64,000 nucleotides of DNA from Micromonospora profundi (lineage in GTDB: Bacteria; Actinomycetota; Actinomycetes; Mycobacteriales; Micromonosporaceae), in NCBI RefSeq assembly GCF_011927785.1, contig NZ_JAATJK010000001.1:1302001-1366000 (forward strand), read 5' to 3'. The notes below the pieces were generated by a model, which ran no database searches, was not told the DNA's origin, and was given only the letters and a program-made list of their open reading frames with translations. Below, in pieces: positions 42,736 through 51,642 of the stretch. The number at the start of each line of letters is the position of its first letter. Within the stretch, counting starts at the first letter, position 1. The position numbers were made by a program, and so were the translations under genes.

Positions 42736-44652
42736 CTACCCCCGCACGGTGGCCGCTATGCCCGCCGGCGCGGCCGGCAACAGGTCGGCCAGGAGCTCGG
42801 ACAGCACGGCGAGTCCGTCCGGGCTGAGCACCGACTCCGGGTGGAACTGCACGCCGGCGAAGCCGCGCCCGCGCAGCGCGTGCACGGCGCCGTCGCTGAC
42901 GTCCCGGGCCAGCTCCACAGTCCCGTACGCGGTTTCCAGACGGTCCCCGTCGGCGAGCGCGGTGAACGTCGAGTAGAACCCCACCCGGCGGGTCCGGCCG
43001 AACAGCGGCACCTCCCGCTGCAACCCCTGATAGGGCGCCTGACGGCGGTGCATCGGCAGCCCCAGCAGCCCGGCCAGCACCTGGTGCCCGAGGCAGACCG
43101 CGAGAGTCGGCCGTCCGGCCGCCAGCAGCCCGGTCAGCAGCCTTCGCAACGCCACCATCTTCGGCTCGTCCGGGCTTCCCGGGTCGCCCGGTCCCGGCCC
43201 GGCCACCACCAGGTCGTACCCGTCGACCGGCTCGCAGGCGTGCCACGGCCGCAGCGTGACCGCGAGCCCCAACGCGCCCAGTTGGTGGGCCAGCATGCCG
43301 GTGAAGGTGTCCTCGGCGTCCACGATCAACGCCCGCCGGCCCACCAGACCGGGCAGGCCCGGCGCGTCCGGTGCCCGCTGGTCCAGCCAGAACCGGGCCA
43401 GCGGGGCGTTGCGCGCGGCGAGCGCGGCGCGTACCGCCGGGTCGTCGGCCAGCCGCGCGACCTGCCCGCCCGCGCCGGCGGGCGCCGCCGGGCCGAGACC
43501 CAGCGCGGCCAGCACACCGGCCGCCTTGGCGTGCGTCTCGGCCACCTCGCCGGCAGCCGTCGAGTGTCGGACCAGTGTCGCGCCGACCGGCACCCGCAGC
43601 TGGCCGGTGGGTGAGATCTCGGCGGTCCGGATCAGGATCGGGGCGTCCAGGGTCTGCCGGCCCGCCTCGTCGTGGCCGAGCAGGGCCAGCACCCCCGCGT
43701 AGTAGCCCCGGCCGCGCCCCTCGTGCCGGGCGATCACACGGCAGGCGTTCTCCATGGGGCTGCCCGTGACGGTCGGCGCGAACATCGTCTCGCGCAGCAC
43801 CTCCCGCACGTCGCGGGTGCCCCGCCCGGCGAGCAGGTACTCGGTGTGCGCCAGGTGCGACATCTCCTTGAGGTACGGGCCGATCACCTGGCCGCCGTGC
43901 TCTGCGACGGTGGCCATCATCTTCAGCTCCTCGTCGAGCACCATGTACAGCTCCTCGACCTCCTTGGGATCGGCGAGGAACCGCAACAGCGCGGCGGTGT
44001 CCGGTGCCTCGCCGGAGGATCGGAAGGTGCCGCTGATCGGGTTCATCATGACGAGGCCGTCGTCGACGCTCACGTGCCGCTCCGGGCTCGCGCCGACCAG
44101 GATCCGGGTGCCGGTGTGCACCACGAACGTCCAGTACGCGCCACGCTCGGCGACCAGCAGCCGGCGCAGCGCGGCGAGCGCGGCAAGCAGCGGCGCACCC
44201 TGCACGGTGGCGTTCAGGACGCGGTGGATGACGAAGTTGGCACCCTCGCCCCGGCCGATCTCCTCGGCGAGCACCCGCTGCACGATCCGGGCGTACTCCT
44301 CGTCGGTGACGTCGAACGCGGCACCCTCAGTACGGACCGGTTGGTCGGGCAGCGCGGCCAGAGCCTCGGCCAGGGGGATCCGCCGGTGCTCGCGGACCTG
44401 GAGACACTCCAGCGGCGCGCCGTCGTCGACGCAGGCGAAGCCGCGCTCGGCGATCTGCCGGTACGGCACCACGGCGAGCGTCCGCGCTCCAGGCGTGCCG
44501 GGCGGCAGAGGGATGTCCGCCAGCCGTTCGACGGTGTCGACGGGGCCGGTGAACAGCTCAAGCTCGTCGGCGCCCTCGCGGCGCACCAGCGCGAAAGGGC
44601 CGGGGTCGACACCGTCGGCGACGGCGGCGAGCAGATCGGTCAGGTGGGTCAT
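42736..44652 (-). CDS. trpE: Fused anthranilate synthase (component I + glutamine amidotransferase)
   Basis: This 638-residue fusion has a chorismate-binding TrpE-like domain at about 1-425 (MNPISGTFRSSGE, LDEELKMMATVAEHGGQV, TGSPMENACRVI) and a class I amidotransferase domain from about 445. The latter has the Cys nucleophile in AVCLGHQVLAGLLG and VQFHPESVLS at the end. The TrpE part resembles PhzE-type ADIC/anthranilate synthases. The 19-residue leader with tandem Trp codons and its hairpins upstream argue for tryptophan-controlled anthranilate synthesis rather than phenazine synthesis. ATG 44652 follows ACGGAG. No other trp or phz gene is in the window, so a specialised-metabolite role is not excluded. 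Confidence 0.92.
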   Translation of the reverse strand: MTHLTDLLAAVADGVDPGPFALVRREGADELELFTGPVDTVERLADIPLPPGTPGARTLAVVPYRQIAERGFACVDDGAPLECLQVREHRRIPLAEALAALPDQPVRTEGAAFDVTDEEYARIVQRVLAEEIGRGEGANFVIHRVLNATVQGAPLLAALAALRRLLVAERGAYWTFVVHTGTRILVGASPERHVSVDDGLVMMNPISGTFRSSGEAPDTAALLRFLADPKEVEELYMVLDEELKMMATVAEHGGQVIGPYLKEMSHLAHTEYLLAGRGTRDVREVLRETMFAPTVTGSPMENACRVIARHEGRGRGYYAGVLALLGHDEAGRQTLDAPILIRTAEISPTGQLRVPVGATLVRHSTAAGEVAETHAKAAGVLAALGLGPAAPAGAGGQVARLADDPAVRAALAARNAPLARFWLDQRAPDAPGLPGLVGRRALIVDAEDTFTGMLAHQLGALGLAVTLRPWHACEPVDGYDLVVAGPGPGDPGSPDEPKMVALRRLLTGLLAAGRPTLAVCLGHQVLAGLLGLPMHRRQAPYQGLQREVPLFGRTRRVGFYSTFTALADGDRLETAYGTVELARDVSDGAVHALRGRGFAGVQFHPESVLSPDGLAVLSELLADLLPAAPAGIAATVRG

Positions 44653-44711
44653 CGGAGTCTCCGTAGGCCGGGCGCCGCCAGCGGGGGCGGCCATCCGGGC
44701 CGGGAGATCCG

Positions 44712-44734
44712 GCGGCCGCCTCGATGGCGGCCGC
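44712..44734 (-). terminator. Attenuator terminator hairpin
   Basis: This is a perfect 9-bp stem with a 5-base loop, located between the leader peptide and the synthase start. There is no U-run on the minus strand (GGATCTCCC follows), so termination may depend on Rho or on pausing, as for other GC-rich attenuators. Confidence 0.7.
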
Positions 44735-44744
44735 GTGAGTGAAG

Positions 44745-44804
44745 CTACGCGCGGGGGGTGGCCGCCAGGTTGGCGGGCCACCAGCAGGTCAGGTGCGCGA
44801 GCAT
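44745..44804 (-). CDS. trp leader peptide (19 aa, tandem Trp)
   Basis: ATG 44804 opens MLAHLTCWWPANLAATPRA and closes at TAG 44745. AGGGTGG sits before the ATG. Two adjacent Trp codons in a 19-residue peptide are extremely unlikely by chance, and Streptomyces anthranilate synthase leaders have the same plan (short peptide, Trp run near the middle). It acts in cis as a sensor of charged tRNA-Trp. Confidence 0.88.
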   Translation of the reverse strand: MLAHLTCWWPANLAATPRA

Positions 44805-44913
44805 GCGACCACCCTACGCGTCCGTGCTCGGGTCCGGAACCTGTTCAGGTGTACGGGTGTGCTGGGCGTGACCGCCGTTGCTGTCCGGCCGGCACCGGGT
44901 AACTTGACCGGCG

Positions 44914-46326
44914 ATGAACATTCTCGCGCTCGACCTGGGCACATCCTCGGTACGCGGGCTGGTGCTGAGCGGTGACGCCCAGCCAATGCCCGGCGTGCTG
45001 GCCCGACGGAAGGTCAACCTCGCCAGCGGCGACGACGGCACCGGCACGCTGTCCGGGCCCGACTACCGCACGCTGCTCGTCGAGTGCCTGGACGAGTTGG
45101 CCGAGTCGGGACAGCTGCGGGACATCGGCCTGGTGGCGATCTCCGCGCAGTGGCACTCGGTGCTCCCGCTGGGCCGCGACGGCGCTCCGCTCGGTCCGGT
45201 GGTGACCTGGCTGGACACCCGGCCCACGGCGGCCAAGGGCGCTGCGGGCCCGGTCGACCCGGACGACTTCCACCAGCGCACCGGCTGCTGGTGGCACCGT
45301 TCCTACTGGTCGATGCGCCTGCCCTGGCTGCGTGCGCAGTCCGGTACCTCGATCGCCCGGTTCGTCGGCCTGCCCGAGTACGTCCTGGGTGAGCTGCTGG
45401 AGGCGGCGCCCATGTCGATCTCCCAGGCGTCCGGCACCGGCCTGCTGGACCTGGGCAGCCTGCGCTGGGACGAGGAGGCGCTGGTGCTGGCCGGGGCACG
45501 TCCCGGTGAGCTGCCGCCGCTGTGGGAGTTGAACTGGCACGGTCGGCTCCGGTCCGACTGGGCGCGACGCTGGCCCCAGTTGGCCGAGGCGCGCTGGGCG
45601 CCGCCGGTCGGCGACGGTGGGGCGTCCAACGTGGGGTCGGGCTGCGTCGACCCGAGCCGGGCCGCGATCACTGTCGGCACCTCCGCCGCCGTACGCCTGA
45701 TGCAGCGGATCCCGGCCGGCGAGCCGATGCCCCGGCTGCCCGAACGGCTCTGGCGTTACCGGGTCGACCACGAGCATGTGGTGACCGGGGCGGCGTACTC
45801 CAGTGGCGGCAACCTGTTCGCCTGGGCTCAGCGGGAGTTGCGGTTGCCTGCCGGCGACGAGCTGGACGCGGCGTTGGCGCTGGTGCCGCCCGGCGGTGGC
45901 CAGCCGGCGGATCCCCGATTCGGCGGTGACCGGGCGCCCGGGGTCGCGCCGGCGGGCACTGGCGAGTTGCGTGGGCTGAGCTTCGGCACGACGGCCGTGG
46001 ACATCCTGGCCGGCCTCATGCAGGGTCTCTGTGGGCTCGTCGCCGACGACCTCGCGGTGTTGGAGTCCACCATCGACAGTCCTGTCGATGTGGTGCTGGG
46101 CGGTGGCGCGGTGGCCGCCTCGGTGTGGTGGCGTCAGGCGTTCGCCTCCACGCTCGCGCCGCGACCGGTGTCGCACCAACGCAACCCGGAGGTCGGTGCC
46201 ACAGGTGCCGCGCTGGTGGCGATGGGCCGCTGTTGCGACGCGACCGAGCTCGCCGACATCGGCCGGACGGATGAGCTGGTTCCACCGACGACGACAGGTC
46301 GGCCGCACCCGCAGTATCCTTCCTGA
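44914..46326 (+). CDS. FGGY-family carbohydrate kinase
   Basis: This 470-residue cytoplasmic kinase has an actin-like ATPase fold. The phosphate loop ILALDLGTSSVRGLVL lies at the N-terminus, and ITVGTSAAVR and LGGGAVAASVWWRQAFA are in the second domain (near 250 and 395). The catalytic Asp is probably that in VTWLDTRP near residue 95. The nearest characterised relatives by motif are gluconokinase/xylulokinase types; the sugar is not decided by sequence. There is no clear ribosome-binding site before ATG 44914, but TAACTT lies 13 bases upstream, so a leaderless transcript is possible. It is divergent from the trp attenuator, 109 bp away. Confidence 0.9.
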   Translation: MNILALDLGTSSVRGLVLSGDAQPMPGVLARRKVNLASGDDGTGTLSGPDYRTLLVECLDELAESGQLRDIGLVAISAQWHSVLPLGRDGAPLGPVVTWLDTRPTAAKGAAGPVDPDDFHQRTGCWWHRSYWSMRLPWLRAQSGTSIARFVGLPEYVLGELLEAAPMSISQASGTGLLDLGSLRWDEEALVLAGARPGELPPLWELNWHGRLRSDWARRWPQLAEARWAPPVGDGGASNVGSGCVDPSRAAITVGTSAAVRLMQRIPAGEPMPRLPERLWRYRVDHEHVVTGAAYSSGGNLFAWAQRELRLPAGDELDAALALVPPGGGQPADPRFGGDRAPGVAPAGTGELRGLSFGTTAVDILAGLMQGLCGLVADDLAVLESTIDSPVDVVLGGGAVAASVWWRQAFASTLAPRPVSHQRNPEVGATGAALVAMGRCCDATELADIGRTDELVPPTTTGRPHPQYPS

Positions 46327-46425
46327 ACTTTCGGTCTGACCGGACCGTTGACAGGGCTTCCGGGCCTGGTTGGATGGACTGCGCTCCCCGGGTCGCGGTG
46401 GACGCGGCAGGACGGAGGATGCAGG

Positions 46426-48960
46426 GTGGCGGCAGGTCCCGATCCGACGAGCGGTTCGGTGTCGAACCATCGTCGGCGTCGCTTCGACGTCCGGGTCGTT
46501 CCGCACCGGCGCCGCTCGCCGTTCCGGCTGCGCGACTGGCGGATGAGCACCAAGCTGGCCACCGTCCTGGTGGTGCCGTCGGTGGCATTCCTGGTGCTGG
46601 CCAGCGTGCAGACCAGCGCTCTCGTCGGGCGGACGACCGAGCTTAACGACTTCGCCCGGCAGGTCGGCATCGGCAGGCAGATCACCGCCGTGGTGCACCA
46701 CCTCCAGCAGGAGCGCGACCGGTCGGCAGGTGAGCTCGGCGAACTGCGCCGGGGTGGTGACCGGCAGGCCGCGGCCAGCGACCTGAGGCCGTTGCAGTCG
46801 GCCACCGACCGGGCCATCGACGACCTGCGTCGGGCCGCGAAACCGCTCGCCAACGCCGACGCATCCTGGCGGGTCGCCTACTCCGATGCGTTGGAGGCGT
46901 ACGACAAGGTGGTCGACATCCGGGCGGCTGTCCCGCCGGCGGTGCTGAGCAACGACACCATCCTGAGCAACTACCACCGGGCCATCGACGCGCTGCTCGA
47001 TCTGCTCGACGAGCCGACGCCGGGTCAGGAACGACCGGCGTTGAGCGACGCGGTGCTGCGCTACGTCCAGCTGGCCCGGGTCAAGGAGCTGTCCTCCCGG
47101 ATCCGCGCCCAGCTCTACGCCGCCTCCCGCGCCGGCCGGTACGGCACCGACGACCGGGTCCTGCTCTCCGACCTGCGCGCTCAGCAGCTCACCGCGCTGG
47201 GGGCGTTCCGGGTGGCCGCCACCATCGACCAGATCCGCCGGTACGACGCGGCTTCGGTGAACCCGATGTTCCAGGTCGCCACCCAGTTGGAGGAACGCAG
47301 CCTGCCCACTGGTGACGCGACGCCGGAGGTGCTGCCCTCGGAGCAGTGGTGGTCGGCGAGCCAGCAGCGTCAGGAGTTGCTGCGTCAGCTCGAAGCGGGG
47401 GTGCTCGACGACGCTGTGCGGCAGGCCGACGACGTCAGCTCCAGCCAGCTGCGGGACACCCTGCTTGTCGTCGGTGGGATCGTCACGGTGCTGCTGGCAG
47501 CCCTGCTCATCTCGCTGCTCGTCGGCCGGTCGGTTGCCCGGTCGATGCGCCTGTTGCGCAGTCAGGCGCTGCGGATCGCGCAGATCGAGCTGCCGGACGC
47601 GCTGGACCGGCTACGTACGGTGAACAGCGGGGTGACCGACATCGACGTCGCGCCGCCGGTGGTGCGCTCGCTCGACGAGATCGGCGAGCTGGCCGAGGCG
47701 TTCGTCGCGGTGCACCGCAGCGCGGTCAGCGTCGCCGTCGAGCAGGCGCGGATGCGCCGCAACGTCAACAGCATGTTCGTCAACCTGGCCCGACGCAGCC
47801 AGGTGCTTGTGGAGCGCCAACTGGAGCTGCTTGACGATCTGGAGCGCGAGGAGAGCGACCCGGACCAGTTGGAGAACCTGTTCAAGCTCGACCACCTGGC
47901 CGCCCGGATGCGCCGCAACGACGAGAGCCTGTTGGTGCTGGCGGGCTCGGAATCCACCCGCCGGCGGAACCGCCCGGTCGGTCTCGGCAGCGTGCTGCTT
48001 GCCGCGGCCGCCGAGATCGAGCAGTACCAGCGGGTCCGCCTGGAACCGGCGGGCGACGTCAACGTGGTCGGGCACGCGGTGGGCGAGTTGGTGCACATGC
48101 TGGCCGAGTTGCTGGAGAACGCTACGGCGTTCTCCCGCCCGGACACGGCGGTCGTGGTGACCGCCCGGGTCGAGGCGTCGGCCGTGCAGATCGACATCGC
48201 CGACAACGGCCTCGGCATGACCCAGGCCGCGCTCGCCGAGGCGAACGCGGTGCTGGCGAGCCCGCCGGCTGCGAACGTCGCGGCGGTCGAGCGGATGGGC
48301 CTGTTCGTGGTCAGCCACCTGGCCGCCCGGCTGGGCGTACTCGTGCGGCTCGACGGTGGGCAGAGCGGCGGCCTGGTCGCCCGGCTGGTGCTGCCCGCCT
48401 CTCTGCTGGCTCCGGCGGGCACTGTGGAGCTGGATCCGCCGATGCCGGCCCGGATGCTGGCGGCTGGCGCGGCGCGCGGCATTGGAGCGCAGCGGATGGC
48501 CAGGGCTTCCCGAGTGGCCGCGCCGGCCGCCGCGCCGATGGAGTTGCCGTTCGCCGGTCGTCCGCCGGCGGCTGCGCCGCAGCAGGCTCGCCCGGTGCCG
48601 GTGCGCGCCGAGGATGTGCTGGCCGCGCCGGCCGCTGCGTCCGACGGCAGCGGCTGGTGGTCCCGTGAGGGACCGGCCGGCCCGGCGGTCACCGGTCCGG
48701 CCGTGCCGCCCGCGACGCCGGTGACCGCGGGAACGAACGAGCGGGGCCTGCCGGTACGGGTGCCGATGGCGCAGCTTTCCGCGGTCACCCGCCCGGCGCA
48801 GCCGGGCTCGACGCCGACACGTGTCGATCTGGACCCGGCGGCGGTGGGGGGCATGCTTTCCCGGCTCTACAGCGGGGTACGGCGTGCGGAGGCCGAGGAC
48901 ACCACCGAGATACCCGTGTCATCCTCGTGGGGGCACGACGAAGGGGGACGACGACAGTGA
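46426..48960 (+). CDS. Membrane histidine kinase with nitrate/nitrite-sensing-type (NIT) domain, CvnA-like
   Basis: This 844-residue sensor kinase has a basic N-terminus and a first membrane helix near 45-65 ([19 protein letters not shown]). A helical extracellular NIT-type domain spans about 65-345. A second membrane helix lies near 355-380 ([23 protein letters not shown]), followed by HAMP and a kinase core. [24 protein letters not shown] is the dimerisation helix, where the usual His is replaced by other residues. The ATPase has [13 protein letters not shown] (N box) and DNGLGM (G box). A long Pro/Ala-rich tail follows. GTG 46426 follows GGAGG. It is coupled by GTGA to the roadblock gene, as in Streptomyces conservons. 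Confidence 0.9.
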   Translation: MAAGPDPTSGSVSNHRRRRFDVRVVPHRRRSPFRLRDWRMSTKLATVLVVPSVAFLVLASVQTSALVGRTTELNDFARQVGIGRQITAVVHHLQQERDRSAGELGELRRGGDRQAAASDLRPLQSATDRAIDDLRRAAKPLANADASWRVAYSDALEAYDKVVDIRAAVPPAVLSNDTILSNYHRAIDALLDLLDEPTPGQERPALSDAVLRYVQLARVKELSSRIRAQLYAASRAGRYGTDDRVLLSDLRAQQLTALGAFRVAATIDQIRRYDAASVNPMFQVATQLEERSLPTGDATPEVLPSEQWWSASQQRQELLRQLEAGVLDDAVRQADDVSSSQLRDTLLVVGGIVTVLLAALLISLLVGRSVARSMRLLRSQALRIAQIELPDALDRLRTVNSGVTDIDVAPPVVRSLDEIGELAEAFVAVHRSAVSVAVEQARMRRNVNSMFVNLARRSQVLVERQLELLDDLEREESDPDQLENLFKLDHLAARMRRNDESLLVLAGSESTRRRNRPVGLGSVLLAAAAEIEQYQRVRLEPAGDVNVVGHAVGELVHMLAELLENATAFSRPDTAVVVTARVEASAVQIDIADNGLGMTQAALAEANAVLASPPAANVAAVERMGLFVVSHLAARLGVLVRLDGGQSGGLVARLVLPASLLAPAGTVELDPPMPARMLAAGAARGIGAQRMARASRVAAPAAAPMELPFAGRPPAAAPQQARPVPVRAEDVLAAPAAASDGSGWWSREGPAGPAVTGPAVPPATPVTAGTNERGLPVRVPMAQLSAVTRPAQPGSTPTRVDLDPAAVGGMLSRLYSGVRRAEAEDTTEIPVSSSWGHDEGGRRQ

Positions 48961-49379
48961 CGACGTTGAGCCAGGAGGCACGGGATCTGAGCTGGCTGGT
49001 GAGCGCGTTCGCGGAGCGGGTGCCCGGTGTGGCGCACGCGGTGGTGGTCTCCTCGGACGGGCTGCTGGTCGCGATCTCCGATCACCTGCCGCGGGACCAC
49101 GCCGACAAGCTCGCCGCGGTGACCTCGGGGTTGATGAGCATCACGGCCGGCGCGGCGCAGATGTTCGACGGTGACATCGTCAAGCAGACGGTGGTCGAGA
49201 TGGGCCGGGGCTACTTCCTGGTGATGCAGGTGCGTGACGGCTCGATCCTGGCCACGCTGGCCGCTGGTGACGCGGACATCGGCGTGGTGGGTTACGAGAT
49301 GGCGCGGCTCGCGAAGCAGGCGGGGGAGATGCTCACCCCTGCGCTGCGGGCGGAGTTGCAGCAGGCGTTGCCTCGCTGA
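48957..49379 (+). CDS. Roadblock/LC7-domain protein, CvnB-like
   Basis: This 140-residue protein is a single roadblock/LC7 domain ([31 protein letters not shown], then [18 protein letters not shown]). Its GTG start overlaps the kinase stop (GTGA) and follows AAGGGGGACG. In conservons CvnB is followed by a DUF742 protein (CvnC) and a GTPase (CvnD); here neither follows, because the next gene is a convergent beta-glucosidase. The pair therefore probably signals through partners encoded elsewhere. Confidence 0.93.
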   Translation: MTTLSQEARDLSWLVSAFAERVPGVAHAVVVSSDGLLVAISDHLPRDHADKLAAVTSGLMSITAGAAQMFDGDIVKQTVVEMGRGYFLVMQVRDGSILATLAAGDADIGVVGYEMARLAKQAGEMLTPALRAELQQALPR

Positions 49380-49394
49380 GTGGTCCGGGCGTGA

Positions 49395-49434
49395 CCCGGA
49401 CGGTCACCGGCTCACCGGAGCCGAGCCGTCCGGG
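49395..49434. terminator. Nested hairpin between convergent genes
   Basis: CCCGGACGG (49395-49403) pairs with CCGTCCGGG (49426-49434), enclosing an inner CGGCTC/GAGCCG stem. It lies between the roadblock stop (plus) and the GH1 stop (minus). Confidence 0.7.
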
Positions 49435-49456
49435 CCCGGCTGTCCGGGCGCCCCGT

Positions 49457-50800
49457 TCAGAAACCGCCCTCGGCGATCACGGAGCGGTACCAGTGGGCGC
49501 TGCGCTTGAGCACGCGTCGCTGGGTCGCGTAGTCCACATAGACCAGACCCCAGCGCTGGTCGTAGCCCTCGGCCCACTCGAAGTTGTCGAGCAGTGACCA
49601 GACGTGGAAGCTCTCCAGCGGCACTCCGGCGGCGATGGCGCGGTGCGCGGCGGCGAGGTGGTCGCGCAGGAAGGTGATCCGGCCGGCGTCGTCGACGGTG
49701 CCGTCGGTACCCAGGGTGTCGGGGGTGGGCAGGCCGTTCTCGGTGACCGTGAGCGGGATCGGACCGTAGTCGCGGGTGACCCGGGTCAGGATGTCGTACA
49801 TCCCGTCGGGGTAGATCTGCTGCCATTCGGCCTCGGAGGTCGGCCAGCGCTGCTCGCTGCGGCCGTCGGCGGTGACGTAGATCGGCGTGTAGTACTGCAC
49901 GGCGAGCAGGTCGACCGGCGAGGAGATCACCGCCAGGTCGCCGTCGCGGATGCCGCGGACCATCCGGCTGCGCGAGCCCAGGTCGGCGAGCACGTCCTGC
50001 GGGTAGCTGCCCTTGAGCAGGGAGTCGAGGTAGAGGCGGTTCTCGTAGCCGTCGTAGAGCTGGGCGGCGGCGGTCGCCTCGGGCGAGTCGTCGGCGGGGT
50101 AGCAGGGGTGCAGGTTGAGCGCGGGGCCGATCCGGCTGGTGCTGTTGGCGGCGCGTAGCGCGCGGACCGCGAGACCGTGGGCGAGTTGCAGGTGGTGGGC
50201 GACGAGGTAGGCGGCGTCCGGGTCCTGCCGGCCGGGTGCGTGGTGGCCGATGAGGTAGCCGTTCTGCACGACGGTCTTGGGTTCGTTGATGGTGAGCCAG
50301 ACGGACACCCGGTCGCCGAGGGCGGAGAAGACGGAGTCGGCGTAGTCGGCGAAGCGGTGGGCGGTGTCGCGGGACTCCCAGCCGTCGGCGTCCTGCAACG
50401 CCTGCGGCAGGTCCCAGTGGAAGAGGGTCGCCATCGGCTCGATGCCACGCTCGTGCAGGCCGTCGATCAGCCGGCGGTAGAAGTCCAGTCCGCGCTGGTT
50501 GGGCGCGCCGGTGCCGTCGGGCTGGATGCGCGGCCAGGAGATGGAGAAGCGGTAGCTGCGCAGCCCGAGGTCGCGCATCAGGTCGAGGTCTTCGGCGTAC
50601 CGGTGGTAGTGGTCGGCGGCCACATCGCCGGTGTCGCCGTTTCGGGTGCGCCCGGGGACGCGGCTGAACGTGTCCCAGACCGATTCGCCGCGGCCGTCCT
50701 CTTTGGTGGCGCCCTCGATCTGGTACGCGGAGGTGGCGGCACCCCAGCCGAAGTCGCTGGGGAAGCGCAGCGGGCCGGTGGGCCCGGTGGGTATCGACAT
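49457..50800 (-). CDS. GH1 beta-glucosidase under CebR-type control
   Basis: This 447-residue cytoplasmic GH1 enzyme has DFGWGAATSAYQIEG at the N-terminus, the acid/base in TINEP (near 160) and the nucleophile in VTENGLP (near 355). It most likely hydrolyses cellobiose and cellodextrins. ATG 50800 follows GAGGAG; the open frame extends nine codons further. A CebR-type box (CGGGAGCGCTCCCA) lies 38 bp upstream, so it should be induced by cello-oligosaccharides together with the divergent GH48 gene. It is distinct from the GH1 gene at 7663, whose operon has a different operator. Confidence 0.93.
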   Translation of the reverse strand: MSIPTGPTGPLRFPSDFGWGAATSAYQIEGATKEDGRGESVWDTFSRVPGRTRNGDTGDVAADHYHRYAEDLDLMRDLGLRSYRFSISWPRIQPDGTGAPNQRGLDFYRRLIDGLHERGIEPMATLFHWDLPQALQDADGWESRDTAHRFADYADSVFSALGDRVSVWLTINEPKTVVQNGYLIGHHAPGRQDPDAAYLVAHHLQLAHGLAVRALRAANSTSRIGPALNLHPCYPADDSPEATAAAQLYDGYENRLYLDSLLKGSYPQDVLADLGSRSRMVRGIRDGDLAVISSPVDLLAVQYYTPIYVTADGRSEQRWPTSEAEWQQIYPDGMYDILTRVTRDYGPIPLTVTENGLPTPDTLGTDGTVDDAGRITFLRDHLAAAHRAIAAGVPLESFHVWSLLDNFEWAEGYDQRWGLVYVDYATQRRVLKRSAHWYRSVIAEGGF

Positions 50801-50837
50801 GGATTCTCCTCGTGGGTACGGGGCCACCGCCGAGATT

Positions 50838-50851
50838 CGGGAGCGCTCCCA
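50838..50851. promoter_or_regulatory. CebR-type operator upstream of GH1
   Basis: CGGGAGCGCTCCCA matches the Streptomyces CebR consensus TGGGAGCGCTCCCA at 13 of 14 positions. It lies 38 bp upstream of the beta-glucosidase start, a position suited to blocking its promoter. Confidence 0.88.
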
Positions 50852-51257
50852 GGATAGGTCAGGAGCGCCCCGCCCAGTCAGCCGGCCGCTTGGCGGCTCG
50901 GGCTACCAGGTCGAGGCGGGTGGGGGCCCCGGACAGCGAACGAGGCCGACCGGGCGGCGCGTCGCGCCTGTCCGTCGGCCTCTTTTCCCATCGTGTACGG
51001 GGGTTTAGTGTGTGGGGACGGGGGAGGGCAACCCCCGTCCCCACTGTAACTGCACACGCACGGGCGGAATTTGGGTCCTGCCGTGCGTGTCGCGCGGGAG
51101 CCGGGCCACGCGAGTGGCTCTGGTTCCACCTCCCTCCCAGTGATGGGACGATGGCTGACGGCGGCGTCCGGGCTGGCCCGCCGTCAGCCTTCGGGCTGGT
51201 TCCCCGAAGTCGTCGCGAGGACAACCTCGGTGATCTTCTAGTTGGAACCTTTGTCGA

Positions 51258-51271
51258 TGGAAGCGCTCCCA
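51258..51271. promoter_or_regulatory. CebR-type operator, distal, upstream of GH48
   Basis: TGGAAGCGCTCCCA differs from the CebR consensus at one position. It lies 372 bp upstream of the GH48 start and 112 bp from the second box, a spacing of about ten to eleven helical turns. Confidence 0.85.
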
Positions 51272-51369
51272 TCGACCGATGTTGCGACTGTAACGCCCGT
51301 CACGCCTTTGTGAAAGACCCAAAACGAGATCGAAACAAGTGTCTGATTCAGGCTCCTGTGCGCTTGTCG

Positions 51370-51383
51370 TGGGAGCGCTTCCA
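51370..51383. promoter_or_regulatory. CebR-type operator, proximal, upstream of GH48
   Basis: TGGGAGCGCTTCCA differs from the CebR consensus at one position, on the other arm than the distal box. It lies just downstream of the AT-rich stretch thought to hold the promoter. Confidence 0.85.
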
Positions 51384-51642
51384 TGGCACACTGTCGATTC
51401 AACGCGACAGAGCCAGATCGCGTGGCGTGGGTCCGCCGAGGGCAGCCGGCAGCATCATCGCCGGTCGCGGCACCCGATCGCAGCCGACGGGACCCCCTCC
51501 CGCGCGGGCCGCACCGCCGCACCCCCGGCCGGGCCCGGGGCGACCACCATTCCGGCGCCTCGAATCCCCCGCACACCACCACACCTGCGGGCAGGCGCCT
51601 CGCCGGGTCCGTCCCGGCCTGGTCCGAGGAGACACCGCGCAC

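Larger units (their letters stand above)
44653..44804 (-). promoter_or_regulatory. Tryptophan attenuator upstream of anthranilate synthase
   Basis: On the minus strand the leader peptide is followed by two competing hairpins. Hairpin 1 (44757-44782) has a roughly 10-bp stem with one bulge, and its left side begins at the second Trp codon. Hairpin 2 (44712-44734) is a perfect 9-bp stem GCGGCCGCC/GGCGGCCGC with an ATCGA loop, the terminator position. GGCGGCC in the right arm of hairpin 1 can instead pair with GGCCGCC in the left arm of hairpin 2. A ribosome stalled at the Trp codons would disrupt hairpin 1 and favour that alternative. Confidence 0.82.
50852..51642. other. 791-bp divergent control region between GH1 and GH48
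   Basis: No gene is supported here. The region holds two CebR-type boxes near the GH48 side (51258 and 51370). Between them is an AT-richer stretch at about 51300-51350 (TTTGTGAAAGACCC, AAACGAGATCGAAACAAG) that is the likeliest promoter. The remaining 260 bp before the GH48 start are a long, GC-rich leader. Confidence 0.6.

Noticed and set aside
42736..44652. Phenazine biosynthesis cluster on the strength of PhzE-like motifs
   Set aside because: No other phz gene is nearby, and the Trp-codon leader points to tryptophan-controlled anthranilate synthesis.
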